Source of the DNA: Apoda limacodes
Taxonomy: Eukaryota > Arthropoda > Insecta > Lepidoptera > Limacodidae
Assembly (NCBI GenBank): GCA_946406115.1
Contig: OX291544.1
Coordinates: 32,629,521 to 32,693,520, forward strand
Length of the DNA: 64,000 nt
Direction of reading: 5' to 3'
Part shown: piece after piece, positions 23,111 through 33,462 of the stretch
Layout: each line of letters starts with the position of its first letter
Numbering within the stretch: position 1 is the stretch's first letter
Made by a program: the position numbers and the translations under genes
Notes under the pieces: model-generated
The model's database searches: none
The model's input: the letters and a program-made list of their open reading frames with translations, nothing else
Told to the model about the DNA's origin: nothing

Positions 23111-23885
23111 TATTAATGTAATCATTGACTGGTTTTGAAAAAGATACTAATGAATAGCAGGTCACTTCTTGCCGATCGCGATTTGACAAGACTTTTTCAA
23201 GATTAGGTTTCAAGATAGCTCATGAAGAGAAAATCGTACCGCGATTCCGGGTTCGTATCTGGTGTTATCTTAATGCAGCATTTACTTGGACCATTAAATT
23301 GATAATGGAGTTTTATTGTATAGTAATAATCAGTTGGTCTATTTTGGACAAATGATAAAAAGTTAATAGCTAACATTAGTAAGCGGTTGTCATTGAGCAA
23401 ACATGCAATGAAATTCAATTTTATTAAGTTTTATCTATTTATGCATGTCATGACTTGTGTGAATATCATACCTACGCAATAAAAGCAAAAGTATTTTTAT
23501 CCGGTAATGGTAGGTATTAACATGGATATAAATATGTATTTTACAATACTGTGACTTCACAACATTGAATCCTACCTAATATATATTTATGAAAGTCTGT
23601 CTGTTTGTTTGTTATTGCTTCAAACAACCAATTGCGGTGATTTTTGGCTCAGAGATTGTTAAGGGACAAAGAAGAACGGGTAACTATTATTATGAATACC
23701 AAAAACATTAAATATCCCGCAGGAAGAACTATAAGAGGAAGAACTACTACAGGAAGAACTATAACAGGAAGAAATAAATGTTTTTCTTTGTCATAAACAC
23801 CTACCCTTTTACCCTTTTTTAAAACAGTTCACCAGTTTTGACTCTATCAGCATACATATCGTGCAACAAACTTTTCTGATCCGGT
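23111..23885 (+). repeat. Large palindrome, left arm, inner half
   Basis: It matches the reverse complement of 25280-24215: ATCATTGACTGGTTTTGAAA, CACTTCTTGCCGATCGCGAT, AACAACCAATTGCGGTGATT, CACCTACCCTTTTACCCTTT. A segment present in the right arm (about 24310-24590) is missing here, where GGAAGAAATAAATG joins directly to the CACCTACCC stretch. Confidence 0.9.
23718..23775 (+). repeat. 15-bp tandem array, left-arm allele (about 4 units)
   Basis: GGAAGAACTATAAGA-type units inside the left arm. The mirror copy at 24593-24668 has five to six. Confidence 0.8.
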
Positions 23886-24214
23886 GGTCTAACATCAAAT
23901 CTATAGTCGCTATATTAAATGCTTTGATGTGATGTGATGACTTACGTGACAACGCGACACTAGCGACAGACATATAAAATATTTTTTATTTATTTATTTT
24001 ATGTACACAATTATAGGACACTTAAAACATATAAAATACAAAAATAGCAATGTACATAGGTCAATATTAGTATTAGTATTTTTCTTCCGAACACGAAAGT
24101 GAAGTTTCACGGTAGGGTCGGCTCATACCGAGACGTGAGCCTACGTGTCACTATGAGCCACGAGACGCGGCGCGACGCGACATGAAGCGGCTTAAAGATG
24201 CACCGCGCGACGTT
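23886..24214. other. Palindrome spacer
   Basis: Unique sequence between the two arms. It contains an AT-rich piece and, at 24115-24214, the second copy of module M next to the right arm. No ORF of note. Confidence 0.7.
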
Positions 24215-26045
24215 GGGATGCACGATGAGAAAAGTTTGTTGCACGATATGTATGCTGACACAGTCAAAACAGGTGAACCTGTTTTAAAAAAAGGGTAAAA
24301 GGGTAGGTGTTTATGTTATGTAAATTTTGCGCAAATATAGAAAACGTGTAAATGAAATGATACTTGGTATTGAAACACCCTATCCTAATGCCACGTGAGA
24401 TTTTTTAAACGCGTATTCTTAGAGTAAATATGTTAATTTGTGCTTGATTGCGTTGGATATATTATTATAACACAGTTACCTCGCAAATATACACTGGTTT
24501 TGCAAAAAATAAAATTTGTGATCCTCTCCCCCACGTGAGATTAGGTGAGACCGCTTGACTTCATCCAATTCCATTTCATCCAAGTCGAATTCTGTTATGG
24601 TTCTTCCTGTTATAATTCTTCCTGTTATAGTTCTTCCTGTAGTAGTTCTTCCTCTTATAGTTCTTCCTGCGGGATATTTAATGTTTTTGGTATTCATAAT
24701 AATAGTTACCCGTTCTTCTTCGACCCTTAACAATCTCTGAGCCAAAAATCACCGCAATTGGTTGTTTGAAGCAATAACAAACAAACAGACAGACTTTCAT
24801 AAATATATATTAGGTAGGATTCAATGTTGTGAAGTCACAGTATTATAAAATACATATTTATATCCATGTTAATACCTACCATTACCGGGTAAAAGTACTT
24901 TTGCTTTTATTGCGTAGGTATGATATTCATACAAGTCATGACATGCATAAATAGATAAAACTTAATAAAATTGAATTTCATTGCATGTTTGCTCAATGAC
25001 AACCGCTTACTAATGTTAGTGATCAACTTTTTTTTTTATTTTATTTGTCCATAATAGACCAACTGATTACCTATACAATAAAACTCCATTATCAATTTAA
25101 TGGTCCAAGTAAATCCTGCATTAAGATAACACAAGATCCGAACCCGGAATCGCGGTACGATTTTCTCTTCATGAGCTATCTTGAAACCTAATCTTGAAAA
25201 AGTCTTGTCACATCGCGATCGGCAAGAAGTGACCTGCTCTTCATTAGTATCTTTTTCAAAACCAGTCAATGATTACATTAATATAATTTTATCGATTTTT
25301 AAAATAAGTACTCCGCGGCTTGCATCCACAACAGAAGAAGGTATCTCTGCAGTTTTGTATCTTGTATATTTTAAGCAATACAAAGCATCTGTTTTAATTT
25401 TTTAATTTTACAACGCTTATATTAGTTTCACCCATAATATCTAAATAGTTACGTCAGTAAAATATTAGGATATGTTATAGTATTATGTAACTCGATTAAG
25501 AAGGTTTGAAGTGTAAGTTTACCTATCTCCGAGAAAAATAATCAAATTCGTATTTATGTTTCATATTTATGTATCAGAGCAAATCAGTATATTCTAATAA
25601 TGTTGTTTACTAATTAAGTATAAATTTACTTCTAGTGTGTTAAGTAGTGACGCTTCTGGTGAGATTTTATCGGTACTTAAAAAATCGTTTAAGTGCGAGT
25701 CGAACTCGCGCACCATGGGTTCCATACCACCATCTACGTAATTTACGAACACAAACAAAAATAAAAAGTGTGCTGCTAAGCGGTGACCCACCCAAAGACT
25801 AACTAAGCCTGACGTTGCTCAATTTTGAATATAGTTTCCAACAAACAAATGTGTTACTGTTTCTCTTAAAAATCGATCGATGGTGCTGATACGGTAATTT
25901 AAGATGGTAATGGCTCAAGCACATCTAACACTTGGCCGCCTTTTATAATTTGTTGTTATACTTTAGAGCTCACTATAATCACATAATCACGTTAATTTTG
26001 AAATTTGAAATGTATTACTGTTTTTACAATAGAGCAAAAAACCAA
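24215..26045 (-). repeat. Large palindrome, right arm (uninterrupted)
   Basis: Reverse-complement partner of 18448-19659 plus 23111-23885. Because it lacks the two insertions, it shows the original arm. It also holds about 160 bases near 25440-25580 that are missing from the left arm between 18905 and 18920, so the left arm has lost sequence too. No gene is supported. The 25036-25269 and 25594-25791 minus frames are mirror images of left-arm sequence. Confidence 0.9.
24593..24668 (-). repeat. 15-bp tandem array, right-arm allele (5-6 units)
   Basis: Units of TTATAGTTCTTCCTG. It gives open frames in several phases on both strands (for example a repeated GRTIT on the minus strand), which are array artefacts. 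Confidence 0.85.
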
Positions 26046-26250
26046 AGCTTATTACTTGTATCGTATCCCCTAAATTTTTACGTTTTTATCTTTTTAATAA
26101 ATTAATTAGATAATTTGCCATTATAACACATATTTTGTGAATATTTTAGTCTTGTACGTATTTGGGTCCAAAAGATCTTAGAGCACTTTAGTGCCCTACA
26201 GTCAGCGTAGCATTAGTAATAGGGTTCCGTTGGCACCTTTTGGTGTTTAC
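25690..26250 (-). repeat. GTTCCGTACC-family element with 5S-like module, copy 2
   Basis: On the minus strand it runs from AGGTGCCAACGGAACCCTAT (near 26235) through the 5S-like block at 25822-25769 to GTGCGCGAGTTCGACTCGCA. It extends about 200 bases beyond the outer end of the palindrome arm, so the palindrome breakpoint lies inside this element. Confidence 0.75.
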
Positions 26251-26570
26251 TGTAAATTTCTTAGCATTTGTCATAGCAAGTTGCGGGCGGTGAGGAGGGT
26301 TTTTACTAAATCAGAGCCCCTGGTTACAACGCAGATAATAAGTATGTTGTATTGAATTTATATCAGTATAGAAATTATATTCAATTTATATCAGACAATT
26401 TATTTTAAAACAATTTATAGAACAAATTGTATCTTTATCATACACGATTAATATAATAATATTTTACAATTATATTTTATTCTCAAAAACAAAATTACAA
26501 AATGCTACGTACCATGCTGTTTCAGGTAGTCTGTTTTATCGTGGCTCGTAAAGAAAACAAAAGATACTTA
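26251..26570. other. No gene recognised
   Basis: AT-rich sequence between the palindrome and the TIR-bounded element. Confidence 0.5.
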
Positions 26571-26571
26571 C

Positions 26572-27697
26572 ATATGGGTGTGGGTGTGGGTGAGTTTGTT
26601 TATTAGCAGACTAGAGGATGAGCTATGCTTGAGATGTATCGACGTGATAATACGTGAATTTGTAAAAGAAACCAAGTTTATAAAACTAGAAACTACTATG
26701 TTCGAAAGATTGTTTCGGTACATGAAATTTTTTAAATTAGAATATTTTAGCCAATTTGGTGCAAAAAATCCACCATTTTATTTTTTGTAGTTTTAATGTT
26801 ATCAATGACACTCGCGCTATAAAAACAAATCTAACGACGTATATTTCATGAAAACATATAAAATTCATAGATTGTGATATATTTTAATTTTGTTGAGATT
26901 TGCAAATTATGAATACATTGATTATTAGGCCTCATTATTAAAATGGTAGAATAATATAATTATTACAAACTTTTGCAATATTGATGACGTCAAGGTAGAT
27001 GCGATATATCAATGACAATAACGTTGTAAAAACAAGGGCCTGAAATGCATGAGTCCAACTTGCACTTATCAGTCTGTCTTGACCTCGCCACATTACCGAA
27101 TGTTACCATTGTTTCAAAGCATTCGTGCACTTAACAGTGGCAGTGGTTGCACTTGAGCTACTTGCAGCTTCGTCTTGTTATCAAATTACCACTTCAAAGA
27201 CTCGTCACCCGGCGGAGGCGGCGCACTAATTTATTTTCTGCAATGTGTAAATAATTTGTCAATGCCTTTTGAATATATCTAACTTGACAGTTGGCCGTAG
27301 TCACGTTCGTGATAATTTTCATCCTAAAAGTATAAAGAAAAACACAAAGAAAATAATTATGTATTTTATTATTAATTATGTAATGCTGGAGTTATACTTC
27401 AAGTATTTATTCAATGCCAATTTTATATTGAAATTTAGCTTCTTCAACAACTTTTCTCAAATTTTATTGAACCTAACAAAAAAAAAACATCTGAACACTG
27501 TTAATTAAGATGAAATTAATCAATGTTAGACACAAGATAAAGAAAGGTCCAATTGCTCCTAATATATTTTTAATCATCCTCGTGCTCCAAATATATTTGG
27601 ATTGGGACCTATGTCGAGAAGTGGATGTGTAGCAACTAATCAGATGATAATAAAGTTAGTTTCATAAAAATAAACAAACTCACCCACACATATGTAT
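26572..27697. mobile_element. Possible non-autonomous DNA element bounded by inverted repeats
   Basis: The left end CATATGGGTGTGGGTGTGGG-TGAGTTTGTTTATT and the right end (reverse complement of 27697-27672) CATATGTGTGGGTGAGTTTG-TTTATT match over 26 positions, allowing an 8-base slip in the GTGTGG repeat. The 1.1 kb interior is AT-rich and has no transposase. A target duplication could not be defined. Confidence 0.5.
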
Positions 27698-28072
27698 ATC
27701 CTAAAACATTCAACTTAAACCTCAAAACGAAGCTGATTCTTCTGATATTTCTTGTGAGGATTTTTTTACATTGTGTAAAAAATGTCCTAAATTAAAACAT
27801 ACATGAAAAAAAAATATAGCAAATCAAGTAGATCCTTGATGGGGTCATCTACGATCAAGGTCACACCTTCACGACGAGCAATTCAAAAATAAAACACAAA
27901 CGAGTTCAAATCGGTTATTGACATCTTCGATAAATGTCACCGTATTCATTTTGATACTTTCTTAATGCTAATAAGTAAACTTTATATAAAATAAATAAAC
28001 CAGTAACAATTAACATTTAAAAATTGTGAAAGTAAACGTTAGCACAAATATTAACTAAGAATGTAGAATTTG

Positions 28073-28350
28073 TATCGTGGGGTGGTAGTATCGTGGTAAA
28101 GGATATAACAATTATATGTATCGTGGGCAGAGGCGGTAGGGTGGGAGTATCGTGGTAAAGGATATAACAGTAATTTGCATCGAGGAGAGAGAAGGGAGGG
28201 TGGTAGTATCGTGGTTAAGGATATAACAGTAATTTCTAACCTGGGGAGAGTTGGTAGGGTGGTAGTATCGTGTTAAAGGATATAACAGTTATGTGTATCG
28301 TGGGCAGAGGCGGTAGGGTGGGAGTATCGTGGTAAAGTATATAACAGATA
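28073..28350. repeat. 59-bp tandem array, nearly five units
   Basis: GTATCGTGGTAAAGGATATA recurs at 28088, 28147, 28206, 28265 and 28324, exactly 59 bases apart. The G-rich half (GGGCAGAGGCGGTAGGGTGG) varies most. Confidence 0.95.
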
Positions 28351-28869
28351 TATATATTTTTTTGCTAAATATATCTTTTGCGTAACTTTTTTTTATAAAC
28401 TTTATTTACATAACGCAAAGTAAAACAATGACAAGTTTGCCTTCTGCAAAATGGAGTCTTAAGACATAAAATTAATCCGACTAAACAATAATACTTCACT
28501 AGCAGTCAATAGTTTACAGTCTAACTGTCGATCATTTTGACCCAAGTTCGTTAAGATAATGTTTTTAAATCGTCTAGGGAAAACTCACTCTTAAGAACTT
28601 TAAGAGTTAACAGAAGTAGCACAAAGATGATTTCAGAAGAAATACGAGAATATAGACAATCTCGATGATGCCGATTTCAACTAACTAAATTAAATTAAAT
28701 AAACTTTATAATTAAAGAAAACTTTATATAAATGTATATGTACGAGTACCTATAAAAGAGTAAACTGTCTGAATGGTATATCAACGCCTGATAAACCTTA
28801 AATTTTCCCAGAAGATGTGTTATAATAGCGGATTTTCTAACGAAATGACAGAAAGTTAAAAAAGGGAGT

Positions 28870-29535
28870 CCCCACACGATTTTCGATGTTTTTGCTCTAT
28901 CGTTAAAACAGTAATACATACAAACTTCAAACTTGCTGGGATTATACTGTTGGCTCTTAATTATGATAATAAATTATTAAACATGATGTTTTACGGGTTC
29001 TTACCGTGATTAGCCGAGGATATGAGCTAAGAACCCCGTAACACATTATGTTAAATAGTGATATTAACCGTGACTCTTTAAAACAATATGATAATAAATA
29101 ATGAAAACTGGCCAAGTCTGAGGCGGGCTCGAGCCATTATAATCTTAACTGACCGCAAAACGATATTCAAATTGAAAAAAGTTTATTTTTAGTTATTAAA
29201 GTTAGAAAACCAAAGAATGTGTTGCTTTTTTAAAAGACTGTATTAAAATACCGTGTCTACCAAAAGTTCTAATGTCATTTATGTATTTATTGTATAATAG
29301 ATACCAATAATGCTTAAAAAATAAAGGAGTAAAATAATACATAGACTACATCAAGTTTCAATCTCAGATCAAGACACCGTTCGTGAGTATATGAGTAATT
29401 CCGATGGGCACGAGTACACAAAGGTTAAGCAACGTCAGGCTTAGTCAGTCATTGGATGGGTGACCGCTTAGCGGCACACATTTGTTTTCTGTCCGTGTTC
29501 GTAAATTACTATACGATAGTGCTACAGAACCTACA
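28870..29535 (+). repeat. GTTCCGTACC-family element with 5S-like module, copy 3
   Basis: TTTTGCTCTATCGTTAAAAC, then the most 5S-like block of all at 29423-29479 (GGTTAAGCAACGTCAGGCTT ... TTGGATGGGTGACCGCTTAG), then a degraded end (CTACAGAACCTACAGTGTGC). Compared with the other copies it carries an extra segment of about 125 bases with a hairpin at 28991-29041. Confidence 0.75.
28991..29041. repeat. Hairpin inserted in the copy-3 element
   Basis: TTACGGGTTCTTA (28991-29003) pairs with TAAGAACCCCGTAA (29028-29041). It is flanked by the direct repeat ATGATAATAAAT at 28963 and 29088. Confidence 0.7.
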
Positions 29536-29811
29536 GTGTGCAATTGACTGATTTTATTTTGTTACTAGGGAGTTGAAACTAATACATTTCTTTTTCATAC
29601 AAAAGACTTCAACGCGCTTACTATTTGATGCTTACGGATGCAGTGTATATTTATTTAACAAAATAATTTTTAATTAATATATAAATAAAGATTCTGTGGC
29701 TTTTAATGCTTCAAATTAAACAGTGTGTCTAAAATAACATAATATGTATTTAATATAAAATAAAAATATTTAAGCCGAAGCTAATTATCTGATACTCCAT
29801 GAATAATTTTT

Positions 29812-30385
29812 TTTTTTTTAATACCACTAAGGTGGCAAACAAGCCTACGGTCCGCCTGATGGTAAGCGGTCACCGTAGCCTATGGACGCTTGCAACACCA
29901 GGGACATCACTCGCGCGTTGCCGACCCTTCAGAAATCTAATAACTTCTTTTTTGAAGAACCCCATACTGTAGTCCTTAGAGAAAACCTTAGCAGGGAGCT
30001 CATTCCACAACCCAAGCGTTCGCGGGAGGAAGTTTCTCTGAAACCGCACTGTACGCGACCATTTCGGTTCCAAAGTGTGAGAATGAATTCCCTGTCGATG
30101 GCGAGCGGTGCGATGGTAGAAAGTAGCCGTGGGCATCATTTCGAACAATTCCTCAGAACACAATCCATTGTACAAGCGGTAGAACACACAAAGGGAGGCA
30201 AAGTCTCTCCTCAGACTTAAGGGCTCGATACCGCAAGTGAGTTTGGGATCGTCGACAATTCTCACAGCCCGTCGTTGAACCGAGTCAAAAGGGCCAAGCT
30301 GGCTGGTGCACCGGCCTAGAGATGGCAGTAGTACTCCATATAGGGCCGGACTTGCGACTTGTAAAGTAGCAACCTTTGCCCCGAC
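29812..30385 (-). mobile_element. 3' end of a CR1/jockey-like LINE, minus orientation
   Basis: It begins, on the minus strand, in RT coding sequence and ends GGTGGTATTAAAAA with an A tail (the T run at 29809-29820 on the plus strand). The terminal stretch ATACCACTAAGGTGGCAAAC (plus sense) is also found at 38449 and 50955. Related sequence is at 58460-58620. Confidence 0.8.
29870..30385 (-). pseudogene. LINE reverse transcriptase C-terminus, broken
   Basis: The minus strand first reads LLYKSQVRPYMEYYCHL, then a stop where this family normally has Trp. After a frameshift it continues QLGPFDSVQRRAVRIVDD, LRRDFASLCVFYRLYNG, YHRTARHRQGIHSH, VRFQRNFLPRTLGLWNEL and FLKGRQRASD to a stop at 29870. 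DSVQRRA and the WNELP block are hallmarks of this LINE type. One stop and one frameshift make it inactive. The RT catalytic core is absent. Confidence 0.85.
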
Positions 30386-30424
30386 GTGATAAATTAAATA
30401 TCAATAAATTTAAAAATTTTGTTA

Positions 30425-30510
30425 GAAGTAAATTGTTACTATTTTCACTATGTTATTTTGTAGGTAAAACAGCTGATATTGATACTGTTTTTATTTTCAT
30501 AGAAAGCAGC
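30425..30510 (+). pseudogene. Fragment of the 20.5-22.2 kb RT family
   Basis: GGTAAAACAGCTGATATTGA TACTGTTTTTATTTTC aligns with 21760-21800 (GGTAAGGCAGCTGATATTAA...). It encodes GKTADIDTVFIF against GKAADINTVFIL. It sits back-to-back with the opposite-strand LINE fragment. Confidence 0.75.
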
Positions 30511-30521
30511 AGTTTGTAATT

Positions 30522-30585
30522 GACTAGCTGAGCCGACGACTAGTTGGACCGGTGACTAGCTGGGCCGGCGACTAGCTGAACCAGC
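30522..30585 (+). repeat. 16-bp tandem array, four units
   Basis: GACTAGCTGAGCCGAC-type units start at 30522, 30538, 30554 and 30570. Confidence 0.9.
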
Positions 30586-31324
30586 GAACGTTGTTTCAGT
30601 ATACCTAACACTCTACTGTAGACACATAATATATTATAATAGCTTAAAGTATAATGTATTGTACCATCCAAATAGTTTTTCAAATAGGAGCAGTGGTTCC
30701 GGAGGTTGTGTTGAGGATACAAAAAGAAAATACTAAATCCTCTTTCACTCTCTCTCTTTATATATTGGTATTGATTTAAAAACCTCATGTTTCTGTTCCA
30801 TCGCTATATCTTCACGTAGTTATGAAATTATAATATACAAAATATTAATTATATCAGTGTCGTATAAAAAGTCATTACAATAAGTAGAGATGTTTTACAA
30901 TAGAACTGTGGAGACATCAGTATCTGTATATATGTCACAGAAATTTGTTTGACAATTAACATTTATCTGTTTCTCTCGAACAGTAATAAAATATATATAT
31001 ATATATACATATTTTTAGAGTGTGCCTTGATTAATTTAACTAGCAATGTTTTTACTTTACAATGTTTTGAATTTCTGCGACATAAAGGATATGAGAATAT
31101 TACCTGAAGCAGTGATCTCGCCTTCCGAGTCGAGGGTTGCGGGTTGAGGGTTACGGGTTATATATTGCTTACTAGCACTGCCATTAATTTCGTTTGTTTT
31201 GACTGTGTGTATTTGTTTTTGAGATTTAGTAGACGTTTCTGCTAGAAGTGCCCTCTATAATCGATATGCCTAGAACACGAAAGACGCTACTCTAATGGTT
31301 TTGATATACATAATTGACTCCCTC

Positions 31325-31560
31325 GCAGCCTAATTAGTAGTGTAGCCGGCTGCTGAGCAGAGGGTGCGGGTTCGATCCCCACACTGCACAAACATTTATG
31401 TGATAAATATTTGTGTTTGTCTTGAGTCTGGGTGTATGTGGATAGTATTTATATCCGATGTGTGGTTTTTATAATACAAGCTTTGCATAGTTTGGGACTA
31501 GATGGCGCTGTGTGATATGTACAAATTTATTATTATTAATAATAATATTTGCGAGTGTCA
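31325..31560 (+). repeat. tRNA-derived SINE
   Basis: It holds a pol III B-box-like GGGTTCGATCCCC, preceded at tRNA-like spacing by TAGTAGTGTAGCCGGC (A-box-like). Next comes the body TGTTTGTCTTGAGTCTGGGT, GGGACTAGATGGCGCTGTGT, then an ATT-repeat tail. The acceptor and anticodon stems of a real tRNA do not form, so it is a SINE. Minus-strand pieces of the same family lie at 53805-53960 and 58010-58135. Confidence 0.75.
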
Positions 31561-32975
31561 AAAAATGCATTATAAATGGCCGTATTAAAATTTTTAAAAG
31601 CTTCAACGGATTGTAGTTGTTGAAAATGTCAGCAACATTTGCCTGATTCCTTGCGAAATTCATAATAGCTATTGAATAGAATATCCGTACAATACAAGCT
31701 ACAACTGTTTCTTCAGTAGTGGCACAAAAACAAACACCTATGTAAAGAAATTCATGCTTAGTTCTAAATGTGACGTATCCAGCTTCAGTAGTTTCGGTTC
31801 GGCGTTGATAAGTCAGTCAGACCCTGTCCTTTTAAGATTTTAGATAATGCTTGGAAAGCTTAAAAACACCGATGTTGATTTTTTTTCAATTTTTAAATTA
31901 AACTGTACGGACTTTTTTTAGATTTATGGCAAGATGATAGAATTATAAGTCTGTGACATATAGATAGACGGACTAATGAATATAATTAAACTATAAAGAT
32001 GCCGTTTTTTTATTTGAGTACTGATCCCAGAAAACGTTTTATTAAAAAAAAAACCATGACCGGGACAAAAATTGACCAAATTTCTAACAAAATTATTTTT
32101 TGTCATAAAATCCTCGCTCTCTTTTCTTTAATTAAATATCATAATTATTACCAAGAAGTACTATTTATAAAAGTATTGTGCTCTGTATACCTGTACTGTG
32201 TGTAGTTTTCGTGAGTTAGACGAATAAAGATACGCATACACACGCTACTTTTTATTCCCAATAAGTTTAAAAGAATTCCACATAGACGAACTCCAGCTAC
32301 AGCGTTGCCACCGCCCGGCGCGCCCGCCCGATGTTAGATTGCAGCTGGTTCCTTATTAAAACTGATATTACTTTATTTATTAAATGTCATTATACTACCT
32401 AGTACCTATATGTATTAATATATTTTTGTTTAGCGTTATTAATTTTATTTGATATGTATGTCTTCGTCTATATATACACATATATGTGTGTTCATATATA
32501 TATGTTAATCTATACATCTAAATTAATATAATAAAAAGAAAAAAAAATGTTTGTTTATATAATAGGGGGTAATATTTGCACCTACTGAACCGATAGTAAT
32601 AATGTTTTCACTTATAGTAAGCTACACTATCACTGAGTAAAAAAGACTAAATTTTTTAATTAGAATAAGTTTTTAGTTCGAAATATCAATGCTTGTAAAT
32701 CAAGTCGTAAAAAAGGCACCATTCCTTTACGTTGGATCGCAGCCAAGAGATGAATTGATTTTTAGCGCCGGGACAGCTGGAGGGATTTCAAAGGATTTAA
32801 AATATTTTTTTTAGTTTCCACGGATTTTTATCCGACTGCTGCTTGTTTGACTGTTTTTTCCGCACGTATCTTGTATGTATGTTTGATTGTAAATGTTTTT
32901 ATTACGTGGTATCTTTCAAACGGCTCAATGGATTGCGAAAGTTTAGGTATCGTTAGATTCGTCTCAAAAACTCAA
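31561..32975. other. No gene recognised
   Basis: AT-rich, with a GC-rich patch at 32300-32345 and alternating AT stretches at 32466-32510. Small ORFs on both strands are AT-driven. Confidence 0.5.
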
Positions 32976-33075
32976 GTGTCCTTACACAGGTGTTTTAAAA
33001 AAATCTAAAATGACGGATTTTTGGCGCTAAATTGTAAGTCGTTGATAATTTTTTTAACGAAACCTATCGAATACC

Positions 33076-33462
33076 TCTTTTTTTGTTGCGTTGACTAAGA
33101 AGTTTGATTTTTCGACAGCTTCAAGGTAACGTCGACCTTAGTATTTGATATTAACTTCAACTTAAAGCCTTCACGCGTTTCGGGAAAAAGGGTCTTGACA
33201 CGAGTTAAATATAATTATTTAAAGAAATCTGATTTAAATTACAGTTCTTTTTTAAGTCGGTTGTTGCTTTTGTTAAAAGGTTTTGAATTTTAGGGTTCCG
33301 TACCACAAAAGGAAAAAAGGTCTGTTTGTCTGTCGAGACCTTTTTCTCACGAACGTGTGAACGTATCAAGTTGAAGTTAATATCAAATACTAAGGTCAAC
33401 GTTACCTTGAAGCTGTCGAAAAATCTAGCTTCTTAGTCAACGCAATAAAAAAAGAGGCCATT
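33076..33462. repeat. Inverted repeat of a GTTCCGTACC-related element, about 125-bp arms
   Basis: 33076-33200 is the reverse complement of 33333-33462. Shared stretches include AAGTTAATATCAAATACTAA and TACCTTGAAGCTGTCGAAAA. The right copy runs on as a longer element. Confidence 0.85.

Noticed and set aside
18699..25791. Twin 65-codon frames (18699-18896 plus, 25594-25791 minus) as a duplicated gene
   Set aside because: Both are the two arms of one palindrome reading through the 5S-like module and the GAGTTCGACTCGCA end of a repeat. The similarity comes from duplication, not coding selection.
29423..29479. Functional 5S rRNA gene
   Set aside because: Only the 3' half is present and several conserved positions differ. 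It is part of a dispersed repeat.
31360..31385. tRNA gene from GGTTCGATCCCC
   Set aside because: Only A- and B-box-like motifs are present. The stems of a cloverleaf do not form, and the downstream body with an ATT tail marks a SINE.
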